DNA of 64,000 bases, taken from contig JAEHOE010000182.1 of assembly GCA_016858145.1 (NCBI GenBank), forward strand, positions 124,001 through 188,000. The letters are read 5' to 3'. A program made the translations under genes and the position numbers. The DNA is from Edaphochlamys debaryana (lineage: Eukaryota > Chlorophyta > Chlorophyceae > Chlamydomonadales). The notes under the pieces are model-generated. The model worked only from the letters and a program-made list of their open reading frames with translations, made no database searches and was not told the DNA's origin. Below, one piece after another: positions 13,101-25,194 of this stretch. Each line of letters starts with the position of its first letter. The stretch's first letter is position 1.

Positions 13101-14751
13101 AGCCCCTGTAAGCCGCACGGCACGCTTGTGTGCCCCAGAGCTGCCTTTATGAGCTGAGGCCGATCGAGGGACGCTTCGGCACCCGCGAGCGCCCAGCCGC
13201 AGGCCAGAGCGCGACACTCAGGGCACGCCTGCCCCCCGTGGGGGTGGCGGGCATAGCCCCCGCGCAGCACACAAGCAACGAGGCTATCTAGCACTACACG
13301 GAGCGGTACGCGCAGAAGATGTAGTCGGCGATGCGGCTGATAGCGCCCCCCAGGGCACGCCTGCCCCCCGTGGGGGTCCCCCACCCGCGTTCGTGCACTC
13401 GCGCACAGAAGACTGGCTCGCTTCACGGTTGGGGGCTTCTTCAAGCAACGCAGGAAAGTCCCATAGGACCTGTTGCTCTGCTAGCAGTGACCGGCTCCTC
13501 TACACCGACGACGATGGCAACACCATGCGTCCATGCCCCATCACTCTAGCATATACAGGGGCCGACCGCAGTGAACCTGGTCCCGTGCGCCTGCCGCAAC
13601 CCAGGCCGCTCGGGGGCCCCAGGGGGAAAGTCGGCCCCGTGTCGCGTGGTGATGGTGTCACGTGGTCGGGGGGGTCTAGTGCACTGCATGGAGGCTATGC
13701 CCTCCCACCCGCTGCACGGCCCCTGCGAGCAGAGAACCCACCCGCTTTCGTGCCTCCCTCAGGCAAGAAGCAGAGCTGCTCTGTGTGTTGCTGCCCGCGG
13801 GTGGCCTGTCGGAGTGTCGCATCTACGGCCCCAGTCACAGCTGTCCTGACGGGTCCATCCGTGCAGGGCTGCAATTACACCTGCCTGCCCACAACAACAT
13901 CGCCCGCTCGCCACTCCGGCAGGGCACCCATCCCTAGCTCAAAGCCCCGCGCTCCTCACGATGGACGTGGCAGGCGCTGCTTGCCCGCCCAACCCCGAGC
14001 AACTGCCCCTGCACACACAGATAACGCATGCAAGCCGCCCTATCATCAAAGGCCGATACAACGTCCCGCTTAACCTCTAGGTACACCACCCACGCAAGTA
14101 GCGTCAGGGGCAAAACCGATATGCCAAACTGGTGTCCTTGCATCCGCCCCGCTGTCCGCATCTCGACATCTCCATTCGCGGTGCAAACTCTGCTGTGCCA
14201 AGCCAGTCTTACTTGATGGTCGGCAACCCCATAACGGTCGCTAACCCCACAACGGCCGGCGGCCCCATAGCAATCCCCTCCCGCAACCCCAGACCACGGT
14301 CCCACCCCACCCCTTACTGTGATTAACCCGAGCCCCTTAGCCCCGGACCCGGACCCGGATCTGCACGTGCCCACCCCAGACCACACTGGCCCCTCTGCCA
14401 TGCACGAGTCGCCACGTGTGTGCCCCCTCGGGCCGCGGTTGCTCCTGGACCCTAGGCTCCCGCCTCCTCGCCGGGGACCCCTGGGGCCTGCTCGCCCGCC
14501 CTCCCCCTCCGCTGCCCATGCCGAGCACTGGGCAGCGCAGAGGGCACAGGGAGCCCTGTGGTTGGAACACCCTTCCATTCCAAACATCCTCCGAGCGCCA
14601 CAGCGGGTACACGGCTGACTGGGCCCGCGGCCGATCTCGCCGAGCGTCATCGGCTGTCGAGTGCCCAGTCCGCCCCGCACCCGCCGGGCGGCGTCAGGAT
14701 GTCGGGCCCCAGAGGTCTGCGCCAGCGCGGCCCAGGTCCATGGCCCCGCGC
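10183..14751. other. Long region without a supportable gene
   Basis: About 4.6 kb. Open frames here are short, use no recognisable motif and do not join across plausible splice sites. The first few hundred bases should be the 3' UTR of the FCP1-like gene and the last few hundred the 3' UTR of the minus-strand zinc-finger gene. Base composition is less GC-rich and more TG-rich than the coding regions between about 10300 and 12200. It holds a short tandem duplication near 10795-10825 and a 27-bp direct repeat pair (listed separately). Confidence 0.55.
13219..13377. repeat. 27-bp direct repeat pair containing a CCCCC/GGGGG hairpin
   Basis: Identical 27-bp copies lie at 13219-13245 and 13351-13377, 132 bp apart. 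Each contains a small hairpin of five C and five G around GTG. No gene is visible around them. They may be remnants of a dispersed repeat. Confidence 0.7.
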
Positions 14752-16278
14752 TTATTGGTCCGCCTTCACGCCCACCGCTATGTTGGCCACCTGTGGAGCA
14801 GAAGGCACGCAGAGGAGGCCGGCAGAGTGTGAGTCGGATAGTCGGGGAGGAGCTGAGGGAGACCGGAGCGGGTGATTCCAACTCAGTGACCAGGAAGATG
14901 CGTCCCAGCCGCCCCTGCGACAGCCCCTGATTGCCGCCACAACAGCCGCTGCCATACACAGGCGAGATAACCCGAGCACCTCAACACAGGCGTGCTGAAC
15001 GCACCTCGTTGCCCTTTTCGTCGTAAGATGGCGGGTTTTCGACCACCACCTGTGGGTTGCAAAGACGCACAAGGAGGGCCGAAGGGGGCTTGCTGTGATG
15101 GCCGGCGTATTGCAAGCCATGTCCTCGCCGCGGCCGGCCCCATGCTTCACAGCCCGGCTAGAACCAGCTTCTATGAGAGCCAACCGTAAGCACGACCCAT
15201 TAGCACAACTCAGCGCCAACCCTTGGCCAGCTCACCGTTTGCGTCTGCTTCGGCCGCTGGGGCGCCGCAGCTGGCCCGGTCGTGGCCGTTGCCGGCGTGA
15301 CCGGCGTTACGTAATGGCATACCGAACATTTGACCGACTGCGCACCCACGGGGTACATGAGCGTGATGGAGCAGCCGTTGCAGACCAGGTGCCCGTACAC
15401 GGGGACCTAGGTGCCGTACAGGGAGAGGGAAGCGCGTGGGCGAGGGTTTAGTCCGAGTTGGCCCGCAGGGCACCCTACACTAGGACCAAGCGCCGGCTCT
15501 GCATGGCGTACGCCTCGGCTCTCCTCATGAACAAAGGCCATGAACAGAGGGTTGCATGCTCGGCGCACAAGCTCGCCCGAGACCTGCGCCCGCGCTAGCC
15601 TTGGCGGCTACCGGTACTCATGCAAGTATCCTGGCCCGCAGCTCAAGTTGGGAGTGGACCACAGCCCTGTCAGCCCAGTCACCCCTCGGCCCTCTCAGTG
15701 GATGGGGCTTTAAGCTGCATTTGAGAAGCCGGAGCACCCCAGATCGTCCCCTGTGCGTGGCCGCCCGCGGCCCCACCTGCGTCACTGCGTGGCACATGGA
15801 GCACTGCACGCTCTGGGCCCCCCGCGGGTAGGACAGCAGGACGCGACATCCGTTGCACACAATCTGGGCGCTATCGGCGCCCGCAGACGCCGGCGCCGAA
15901 GTGATATGTCCGCAGCGCGAGCAGCGTACGTTTGAGGCACCCTGGTTGGTCGGGGTGGGAGGGAGGATGGATAGGGGGCGCGGGAGAAGTTGAGGGGGAC
16001 TTGGGGGCACGCGGGTGCGGCAACCGAACTAGATAGACTCGGGGCACGCGCGCCGGAGCCAACCCGCCTGACCCCAATTCGTTACCTGCGGGTACATAAG
16101 CAGCACGTGGCATCCTCCGCAGACGAGGTGGCATTGGGTCCCAGGTTGGGCACCACCTGCGGGCATCGCCCCAAGCACACGTTGACGCGCTCCACCCCGC
16201 TCCCAAGCCACCTCTGCCGCATACATCGCATTCGGGCGAGCGCTGTGGCCCCTCCAGCAATCCCTTACCGTAAGACAT
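14752..16278 (-). CDS. LSD1/LOL-type zinc-finger protein with three fingers
   Basis: Six minus-strand exons join in phase: 16269-16278, 16086-16156, 15777-15941, 15236-15406, 15005-15049 and 14752-14790, about 166 residues. Three copies of the LSD1 finger (CxxCxxxLxYPxGAxxVxCxxC) are visible. Cys pairs lie at residues 16/19 and 34/37, 56/59 and 74/77, 91/94 and 109/112. The tail [15 protein letters not shown] followed by VANIAVGVK corresponds to the conserved C-terminus of plant LSD1/LOL proteins. In plants these proteins control oxidative-stress signalling and programmed cell death and bind other regulators through the fingers; the algal role is inferred. The first exon codes only three residues plus one base, and the first finger is split by an intron after its MYPQ. 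The gene diverges from the SUN gene, sharing about 450 bp. Confidence 0.9.
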
Positions 16279-16725
16279 GCTCGGGAACTGATTCCTAGCT
16301 CGAGCGTTGGTGTGCCGCGCACGCACGCTCTAGGGGAGGAGGTGATAGCCTGCCGAGCAGTGCTATCCCTAGATTTGTTTCGGGCCGGGGTGGGCCAGGC
16401 GGAAATGGCTTGGGGCAAAGTTGCAAGTTGGGTGAGGAGAGAGGGGAAGAGAAAGGGTGCTAGCTGTCCTCTGCTGCTGTCACAGATTATGTTTCGTTGG
16501 GCCTGTATGTGGTGCTTTGCGCAGGGGCGGTCCCGGCTGTCCTGGCCCGCAATCGGGCCTTGTCCGCGGCGCCCCTTGGGGCGGGAGGGGAGGAACAAAA
16601 ATATACCCGCCTGCCCGTTCCCAACGCAACCAAGCACGCTCTAGTATCAGCGCCTCTGGCACACTGGTCACAAAACAGGCAGATTCTCGTTGAGAGAACT
16701 TTCCTGACCTCGCCCGGCTCCCCGT
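16279..16725. promoter_or_regulatory. Shared upstream region of divergent LOL and SUN genes
   Basis: This 447-bp stretch separates two start codons that point away from each other, so it should contain both promoters and both 5' UTRs. An AT-rich TATA-like run (AAAATATA) at 16597-16604 stands out from the GC-rich surroundings, about 120 bp upstream of the SUN start. No other element is recognisable by eye. Confidence 0.55.
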
Positions 16726-19700
16726 ATGAGACGAGCCGCGTTGCTAGCAGCGCTCGCTGTTGTCGCATTCCTCAGCTTGGCGGGCACCGGTGGGCGCTGC
16801 AACAGTCGGCTCGCATGAATGGCGCCTACGTTGGCGTGACCCTAGCCTGACCGAGCCGCTGTTCTTGCAGGCAGTACGGACGTGGACTCAGCGAGCAGCA
16901 AAGCGGACCCTTGCACGTCCGGGGTGAGAGAAGTGCGGGTTCGCTGGTTACGCTGCGAGCGCCCGCATGCTTCGAGCCCGCTAGGAGTGATCGCTGAGTT
17001 CGGTGTGTTGCAAAAACCAGATTGGATGCGCTTAGTCTTAAAGGGGCGCGTGTTGAAACCCACCCGCATCTCGGACCCCGCAGGCCTGCTCCGGCAGCGG
17101 CGCTGGCCCAGTCAACCCATCTGCAGGCGCGGACGACTCTGCAGTTGCTGAGTCCAGGAGGGACGGGGTCTGCGCTGCTGGCTCGGACGCCTCCGCTTGC
17201 GGTCGCCTTGGTGCGCCCGAGGGCCCTGGCGCCACCCCGGATGACGTGACCGGACCTGAGCCTGTGCATGGGGCACGAGGGTCAGGGCGGGCACAGCAGG
17301 ATGGCGTTGTGGACGCAAGCCAGCCCGCAAGGGAGGGCGTGCTGCTCGGAGACCAGCAGCATACGGCGGCAGGCGAGCAGCCTGCACAGCCAGTCCAACC
17401 GCGGGTTCTGAATGGAAAGGCTCTGCTGGAGGGTCAGGGAGCCGCGGCGGGAGCGGAGGCTGCAGCTGGAGCGGCTGCAGAGCACTTAAAGCACGAGGTG
17501 CTTCCAGCAGAGGCTGCGGTTCAGCCACCCAAGGCAACTAGTGGAGCGAGCTCAGGGGCTGCACATCCGACAGGCGGTGCCGCTGACGGCTCGGCGCCCG
17601 TGTCTGGAGGCGCAGCCCCTGCCACGCTACCAGCCGCCGAAGCCCCAGCCCCTGCTCCAGCCCCCGCGCCGGCTCAGCAAGCTGCTCAGCAGCAGGTGCA
17701 ACCACCACCGGCATCTGTGCCGCCCACTCCGCAGTTGACTCCGGCCCTGTCGCATCCTCCAGCAGCTGCAGCCCCGACAGCCACAACCGTCGAGGACGCG
17801 GCAACCCAGACATCTCCCGCAAGTCCGCAACCGGCCGTCACTGTCTCCGCCTCAGAACCCAGTCAGACAGCAGCACCCGCGACTCCGCCGTTGGCGACCT
17901 CCCCGCCGGCCGCAGCCCCCGCGGCCGCATCTTCGGTGCCGCCAGTGGCTGCACAAGAGCAGCGGAAACGGACTGCCCACACAGCCATTCCGAAGCCGGA
18001 GGAGTTTGTGCTCTCCATGCCGGCACCGGAGCTGGCGGTGGGGGTGCTCTCGTCAGATGTGACGGCGGCGGCGGGGCAGGCGGCGGCGCAGCTGGCGGCG
18101 GCGGGCCTGGGCGCCGACGACCTGCTCCTCGACGCCCTCATCGGCGCCGCTGGCGGCACTGGTGGCGTTGGCGACGGTGCCGGCAGCTCGGGCCTTGGCT
18201 CTGAGGCTACCGCCAGCGGTGCCGGGTCTGGCGAAGCCACCAACGGCGCCCACACTGGCGCAGCTGCCGGGGCATCGTCCGCAGCCGGCGCCGCCAGCCC
18301 CGCCGCCGCCACTGGCGGCGCTGGCGTCGGCGCCGATGACGAGGATGATGGGCGCAAGATCAACCTCGCGTCCGCGTCAGACGGAGCGTCGATCGTGGCA
18401 ACGAACAAGGAGGCCCGGCGGCCGGAGCGCATCATCGATGGCGACGATGACTCGTACATGAAGAACGCGTGTTCCGCGTCCAAATGGGTCATTGTGGAGC
18501 TTTCCCAACTGGGTCGGGTCGACGAGGTCAAGCTGACTATGAAGGAGATGTACAGCTCGCGCGTCAAGGAGTTTGTGGTCAAGGGCCGGCAGAGCCACCC
18601 CAAGAAGGATGGGCTGCTGGACTATGCCAAGGGGCTCGAGGGCGAGGGCTGGCAGCTGCTTGGCACGTTCCGTGCGGAGAATAAAAAGGGGGGCCAGAGC
18701 TTCCGGCTGCCGCGCAAGGCGCGTGTGCGGTACCTGCTGCTCCAGATGACCTCGCACTACGGCACCGAGGAGATGTGCGCGCTCAATAGCCTCGAGGTGG
18801 TGGGCGTTACGGCGGCGCAGGAGCTCGAGGCGGCGCTTTCGCGGCCCCTGAGCGCGCCGACGCCAGCGCAGGCAGGGCCCCGGCACAAGCAAGAGGCCCC
18901 CGCGGCCGCGGCTCAGGCCCAGGCTCCGGCGGCCGCCCAGGCACCGACAAAGGAGGCCATCCCGCTGCCTCCTGTGCAACCTGGAAATGGCGCACGGGCG
19001 GCGGCGGGCGGGCCGGCGGCAGCGGTAACGGCGGAGCCGTCCGCGGCGGCCGGTGCTCCGCAGCAGCCTGCTGGGGCCACTGGCGTGCCTCCACCGGCAG
19101 CTGCTGCCGACGGCTCGGCAGCGGCCGCTGCGGCCGCCGCGCTAGCTGCGGCCGCTGCCGCTGTGGCCAAAGCCGCGGCCGCGGAAGGCCCCATCGCGGC
19201 TGAGTCCGCCACGCTTGACTCCACCGCCAAGGCCGTGGCGCCCGTGGTTCAGGCTCCTGTGACGCAGGGAGTCTGCGCGGCGACAAGTGCCGCGGCCGGC
19301 GGTCAATGCGCAGCCGACGCGCGCGACGTCGCGACAACCAGCGAGAATGAGGCCATCGAGGCCGCCACTGCATCGGGCTCTGCAGCAAGCGACGCAGCCG
19401 CGGCAGCTGAGCGGCTGCCTGCAGAACAGGAACCGCCAGCTGCACCCGTTCAGGTTGTGGCAGCAGATACCGGCTTGAGCTCGACGCCTGCTCCCCCAGC
19501 GCCGCCACCTGCTGCCGCTGGGGCTACGGAGGCGGCGCAGCCTGGGACCGCACAGGCTGATGCAGGACCCGCGTTGCCTGGAAGGCCGTCGGCTCCAGTG
19601 TCCGCCGCCGAGGGGTCGGGGGCCGGTGGCGCGAGCGGGGGTGGCGGGTCTACCGCGCCTGGTTCACAGGCGCCTGGGGATGTCGGTCGGGAGGCAGCTT

Positions 19701-21607
19701 CGGCCTCCGCTCCTCAACCCGCTCCTGGGGCAAGCGACCATGGGTCAGGTGGCAAGGTCCCTGAGGCGCCGCAAGCGGGTGAAGCGGTGACCACGGGGCA
19801 AGGACCGCCGCCCACGCCGCCCCAGCCCCAGCCAACGCCGCAACACGCGGCAGCAGCTGTGCCTGCGGCCAACCCAGCGGCTGCGACCGGCACGGCCGAG
19901 GCAACCCCGCCGTCGGCGGTCGGGCAGGCCGCGGGCACACCCGCAGCTGCGGTTCCCAGCGGCAAGGGAGCTTCAGCCCCGGCCCCCACGATCGCTGGCC
20001 AACCCGCTTGGCCCCCGCGGCCCCCTGGTGACGCGCCGCCTCCGGCGGGCCCCGCTGGAGGCGGTCCCGGGGTGCCGACGCACCTGCCCCCACCGGTAAC
20101 CACCCCTGTGCCCCCTTCCGGCCCGGTACCACCCACCCTGCCGCCACCGCCCACCGCCTCGGGCCCAGCGGCCGTGACGCCTCAGCCGTCCAGTGGCACA
20201 TCCACAGCCTCCCAAGTGGTGGCCCACACCCCACCGCCGCCGCCCGCGGATCCCGAGCTTGCCCAGCCGCCGCAGCCACCCCCGCCGCCGGCCCCGCTGC
20301 CGTACCCGGCCCCGACTGCTGCCGCGACTTCTGGTCTGCCCGCACACGGCGCCACACTCGACAGGTGCGCCCTCGATCTTCATGTTGCCTCGAGCCCTAC
20401 CTCCTGTTCAGCTTTGCATCCAAGCCACTCGCACTCGCAAGCTCGTCTGTCCGTGTGCTGACCGTGTACCTGCCCGTGTCCCTGCCTGTGTGCCCCCGCC
20501 CCCAGCCTGCTGTCCATGCTGGACGGGGGCTCCGCCAGCAAGCCCCGGCCCGCGGGGAACCTGTTCGACATCATCAAGCAGGCAAGCGCGGCGCCTGGGG
20601 TCCAGGTCTCGTTGCTCCGTCGGGATTCGGGATGGCGAGGCTGGGAGGGCGAGCGCGTTGGTGACAGAATCTTGCTCAGGCCCCGGCTTTTGGGATGCAG
20701 GGGAGCGGCATCCGCTCTCCACTTGACGCATGTACCGCCCCGCCTCTCTTTCCTTGCGCTTGTCCATCCTCCTCGTGTCACCCGTCTCCATCCCTGACGC
20801 CTGCATTGCCCCACGCTTCCTGCACACCCCCAGGAGATGATGATGCTCAAGCTCAACCAGACCCGGCTGTGGGCGTACATCCAGATGCTGGTGGATGCCA
20901 TCAACGCGCGGCACGCGGAGCTGGAGGCAGACGCCAACGCGGTGGAGGACCGGGTGAGAGCGGGGGTCATTAGTCGGGGGTTGGGATCTGGGTCAGAGGG
21001 GGTGGGCAGCAGCAGAGGCGCAGGCGCAGGGCGTCCGAGCTATGGCGTCGGGGATGGGCGGTGAGGAGCCAGGAGGCACAGGGGATCAGGCGCTGGGCTT
21101 GTGCGCTGAGGGTCAGCGTGGTCCCCAGGGTTATGGTCCAGTCCGGAATAGCGGCGGCTGACAGCGGCACCGATGCTCTTGCCCCCTTGCCCTTGACAGG
21201 TGGCGCTGATAAACTCGGCCGTAGCAGCGATGCCCGAGCAGGTCGCAGCCCGGGCTGCGGAGCAGTCTCAGGCGCAGCTAGCAGCGCTGGCGGCGCGGCT
21301 GGAAGCCATGGAGGCGCGGGCCGAGCGCTCGGAGCGGCTGTACGGCACGGTTGTGCTGCTGTACGGCAGTGCCGTGCTGGGCTTGGCTGCGGCGGCCGCG
21401 CTGGCTGGCAGTCATCGCCGAGCGCTGTGGTGGCTGCTAGGGCTGCTGAGCGTTGGCAACGCTGCCCTGGGGCTCGCGCTAAATGCTCAGCTGGTGCGAG
21501 GCGCGTTGGAGGCGGGCATTGGGCACGAGATGCGGGCGTTGCTGCTGCAGGCGACGCGGGAGCTGATGAGCTGGAAGGGAGCGGTGTATTCAGCTGCGAC
21601 CAATTGA
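16726..21607 (+). CDS. Mid-SUN domain membrane protein
   Basis: Six exons join in phase: 16726-16789, 16871-16923, 17084-20364, 20506-20581, 20834-20953 and 21200-21607, about 1333 residues. The start is chosen because it gives a clear hydrophobic signal or anchor (MRRAALLAALAVVAFLSL). A long Ala/Pro/Gly-rich stretch precedes a SUN domain at about residues 460-615 (NLASASDGASIVATNKEA, then IDGDDDSYMKNAC, FVVKGRQ, RYLLLQMTSHYGTEEMCALN). A second low-complexity stretch, Pro-rich at its end, leads to a helical segment (EMMMLKLNQTRLWAYIQML), a coiled coil and two membrane spans near 1245-1268 and 1274-1295. A central SUN domain with two C-terminal spans is the plan of plant mid-SUN (SUN3/4/5) and SUCO/Slp1 proteins of the ER and nuclear envelope. 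The intron at 20582 has a GC donor. Repeated Ala/Pro runs make the exact extent of the large exon worth confirming. Confidence 0.85.
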
Positions 21608-22592
21608 CTGCGAACCGGAAGAGAGCTCGGTAGGATGGTGATATGGCTGTGGCGGGATGCCAGGTGTGGGCTGCGGGGTGGACCGGTGGGCAGGCAGGCA
21701 GGATTAGCTTAGGACTAGACGCAGCAGTAGGCATGTGTGGAGCCAGCCTTGAGGTTGAGGCTGGGAGCGATTATGGTGTGTGGCAGGTGCGCTGGGGTCA
21801 AGGGTGTTCGGGAGGGTGCGCGAGTGCCGGCTGTTGTGGCCGTGACGCCGCGCGGTGCGCACTCGCACCACAGGTGAACCGTCATGTTTGTGTCATTTAC
21901 TTGTCGCAGGACGCTTTGTGGAGGTCAAGCAATCTTGAGTAGCGTTCTGCGTGGGGGTCTGTGCTCGTAGGGGATGGCGGGGGTCCCCCGCAGGGCTTGG
22001 GTTCGTCGTTGCCGGCTTGCCACGCTCCTGGATGAGCGTTTTTGCACCTTGTGACACCTTTCTAGCTTGCTTCTCATATTATCATGCCCATAGCAAGGAG
22101 CAAAGGCTTACTGCTTACTTGTGGGGCAGCCATTCCATTCCTGTTTGTTCACGCAGTGGTATTGCATAGGTCTATGGCGCTGCTCCATCTTCCGTTTCGG
22201 TTGCTTAGGTAGCGATGTAACGCAAAAGCCTCCCGCGCGTTGCACTGAGAGATCCCGCGAGGAATTCCACTCGCGAAGTCCCGCGAGAGCCCACGCCGTG
22301 GACAGAAACAGTCCAGCTGCTCCTGGTCAGCACTGACAGGGTAGGGCCCAGACGTGCACTTCTGCCTCGCTTGTTCCTCGCATGCTCGAGCGGCGCACGA
22401 GGAGGACAGCGACGCGGACGCTAAGCAGCTCATGACCTCTAGCTTCTCGAGGCCTGGAAGCCCAGATGGCCGGAGGCTGATCCGCCGCGCCCAGCACAGC
22501 GCAGGCCCACCCGCAACCCCTCCCGCTCTGCCCCTGCACGTGACCCCTCAGGCTGCACGGACTAGAAGGCGCGTCGCGCCCCTGTCGCGGAC
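21608..22592. other. Intergenic region between SUN and Aven-like genes
   Basis: No supportable gene. It should hold the SUN 3' UTR and the promoter of the next gene. Near 22251-22296 there are two direct copies of TCCCGCGAG separated by 27 bp. Confidence 0.5.
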
Positions 22593-24972
22593 ATGGAGTT
22601 CAACGAGAAGGCCTTTGCGCGACAAAAGTTCCGCAGCAGCCGTGGGCGGGGCCGGGGTGGCCACCGCGGCGGGGGGCGGGGCGGGGCGCAGCGGGGCCCC
22701 GCCCGTGAGGCTCCCTCCAGTGATCTGGACAGCAATGCCTTCCGGTGAGGAAGCCCGGGGGCAAGGCAATGACGTGGCTGAAGCACCCGCGCAGGGGCAT
22801 GCTTGGGGCCTAGGGGCGCTAGAGAGTACTGTACCCGGGGCTTCGCATGTCGTCCAGGTGGGGGCTCGATGTGGGTTGTGTGCCTCGATCTCCCGAAGCC
22901 CCTGCCATGCAAGAGGCCTGCCGCCGCGCCTTCGCTACGGCCCCGGCCTACCCCACTCGCACCGTGACCCTGCCGTCTCTCCCACGCAGCTTCGAGGATG
23001 GGTCAGAGGCGCTGGAGGACGGTGTCGTGGCGCCTCGCTCCCAGGGCGCAGACCTAGAGGAGCTGCTGGCAGATGCGGACGTACAGTTCAGCCAGGTGTT
23101 CTACAGGTGCGCTTCATACTGCCGTACGAGCGGTACAACCGTACGGCGGTGTCGTACCTTCCGTACATGGGGCGCGGCTGCAGCCTGCCGAGGGGCGCAT
23201 GGGGACTTGATGGAGGCGTGGAGGGGCTTAGTTCGGGGCCTGAGCGCGTGCGATAGCCGGTAGGGCGAGGTCGGGCAGGCTGACCGGTCGGAGCTGCCGT
23301 GGGACGGAGGTTGGGGCCCTAGCTACAATTCATCTAGGCTTGCTCTGAGGGCTCAAGGCACGAGACCCCAGCCATGCCATGACGGCGGTGCGTCGTTGAC
23401 TCATCCCGCAACAACACGCCTGCCGCCACAGATTCCGGGCGGCGCTTCAGGACGCAACGCAGGATGCGCCGCCACTGGGAGCTACCCAGCCAGACCAGGT
23501 GGGGCGTGGACGAGGATGGGGCCGAGGGTGGAGAAGGGGAAAGGATTGGGAAGTGAGAGCTTTAGGGGCCTAGCGTGAAAGGCATTCCCCAGGCTGTCAG
23601 ATCGGGCGGTGCAGACTTCCCAACCCCCCTCCCCCGGACCTCCCGTGGCTTCCTGCAGCTTCTGGCCCTGGATCTGGACGCACTGGGCGCCAGCCTGGCG
23701 GCCCTGCCGCTCCACACGCTGCTGGGGCTGGAGCCAGAGTACCTGGAGGGCCTGGAGCCCGCCCCCGCCAAGCCGGCAGCAGCCAGGCCGGTGGCGGCGC
23801 CTACGCCGGTGACGGCGGCGGCAGCGCAGCCGCCGGCGCGGCCAGTGACGATGCTGACGCCAGCGCCCGTCGGGGCGGCGGCGGCAGCCGTTGCCACGGC
23901 GCCGGCGCCTGTGGCGCGAATGCCGTACATGCCCGTGCCGGCGTCGGCACCGGCGGCGTCGGCTGGTGGTGTTGCGGTGCCGCCAGCGGCGGCGGCGGCA
24001 GCAAGCTCCGCCGCTGGTGGCGTTGACGGCGTTGACGAGGACCTGGCGGCGCTGCTGGGGGTGAGCGCGCCGTCGACGCAGCGGCCGCTGCCCGCGGCCG
24101 CCGCCATCGCGTCGCCGCCAGGCCTGCCGCCGGCGCTGGCGGCGGCGATGGGCGCATCCCTGCACCGGGGCAAACCAGCCTTTCCCGTGCAGCCCCTGGC
24201 AGCGGCAACCTCTGGGCCTGGAGCCGCGGCTGCATCTGGGCCTCTGGTGGCCGCACCTGGGCCTGGGCTGGGCCCGGGGTCATCAGGGGCGCCGGCTGCT
24301 TCCTCGGGGCCCGGGGTGGTGCGGCTGGCTCAGGCGGCAGTAGCGTCGCTGCCGGGCCGGCCGGCCGCGGGACCGGGCATCTTGCAGCCCTCGCTAGCAG
24401 CGGCACCCAAGGCTGTAGCGGGGTTGCCGGGCGTGGGCGGGGCCGCTGGGACGGGGGCGGGGCTGGCAGCGAACCCCGCTATGAAGGCACGGGTGGCTGG
24501 GGCGTTGGGGACAGTAACCAAGCCCGTGGTTCCAGCTGGCGGCTCCGCTGGCGGCGGCGGCGGCGGCGCCGAGGTGGACGATGAGTTGAGGGCGCTGCTG
24601 GGGCTACCGCCGGCGGCCTCCGCGGCCCCGGGCACCAGCACAGGAGCGGCAGGGACCAGGCCCACGGTTGCACCGGTGAGTTTCGGCGTTGATGTAGTGT
24701 GAACCAAGTGCGTGAGCGTGCGGGACAGGGTCTTCCCCGCCACGCTGACTGATGGGTGAAGTCTATCGCTGACATGGCTGGCCAACCCTTTCGCCCGTGC
24801 ACGCTCGCAGGCTGCCTCCAAACCCAGTTTGGCGGGGAAGCCGGGGGGCGTAGGGAGCGTGGCAACACTGCCCGCCAGGGCCGGCCTGCCGCCCGCACAG
24901 CCTCAGCCGCCGGGGCAGCAGCCGGCCAAGGGCCCGGCACAGAGCCTGGACGATTGGCTCGGGGGCATGTAG
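22593..24972 (+). CDS. Aven-like RGG-box protein (putative cell-death regulator)
   Basis: Five exons join in phase: 22593-22744, 22990-23106, 23432-23498, 23659-24675 and 24811-24972, about 504 residues. The N-terminus is an Arg/Gly-rich RGG box (RSSRGRGRGGHRGGGRGG). Next come an acidic region ending FSQVFYRF and a short helical block (LDALGASLAALPLHTLLGL) resembling the conserved central part of Aven (ELPLCLRLNVAAELVQ). A long Ala/Pro-rich stretch follows, with two DEDLAALLG / DDELRALLG motifs, and the protein ends SLDDWLGGM, like the EELEDWLDSM ending of animal Aven. Aven binds Bcl-xL and Apaf-1 and uses its RGG box in mRNA translation in animals; in an alga only the architecture can be claimed. 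The similarity is in order and motifs rather than in long alignment, so another RGG protein remains possible. The stop codon lies at the edge of a tandem duplication. Confidence 0.6.
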
Positions 24973-25194
24973 GCTTGCAGGGTGCACGACGGCGCAAGCG
25001 AAAGAGGATGGAGGAGTTTGGAGCATGCACAAACATGGTGGGGGAGGTGTGACGTGTGCGTGGGGCTTTGGGAGATCGGCGGGCATGTAGGCCCGCGGGG
25101 CGCAAGTGAAAGAGGATAAAGGAGTGAGGGGCATGCGAAATGGTGGTGGGGATCAGAGGTGACGTGGCGCATGAGGCTTGCGGCGATCGGCAGG
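24963..25194. repeat. Tandem duplication (about 117 bp) spanning the Aven-like stop codon
   Basis: Two diverged copies begin at about 24963 and 25081. Both start GGGCATGTAGG, which in the first copy is the last codons and stop of the Aven-like gene. Both continue with GCGCAAG(C/T)GAAAGAGGAT, then a GGTG(A)CGTG(T/G)(C/G)GC stretch and end GATCGGC. The second copy lies wholly in the 3' flank. Confidence 0.8.

Noticed and set aside
13934..14959. Minus-strand open frame of 341 codons
   Set aside because: It overlaps the last LOL exon in another frame and has no motif; probably 3' UTR of that gene.
22354..22592. Upstream open frame ahead of the Aven-like start
   Set aside because: It is in a different frame from the RGG-box exon and has no recognisable motif.
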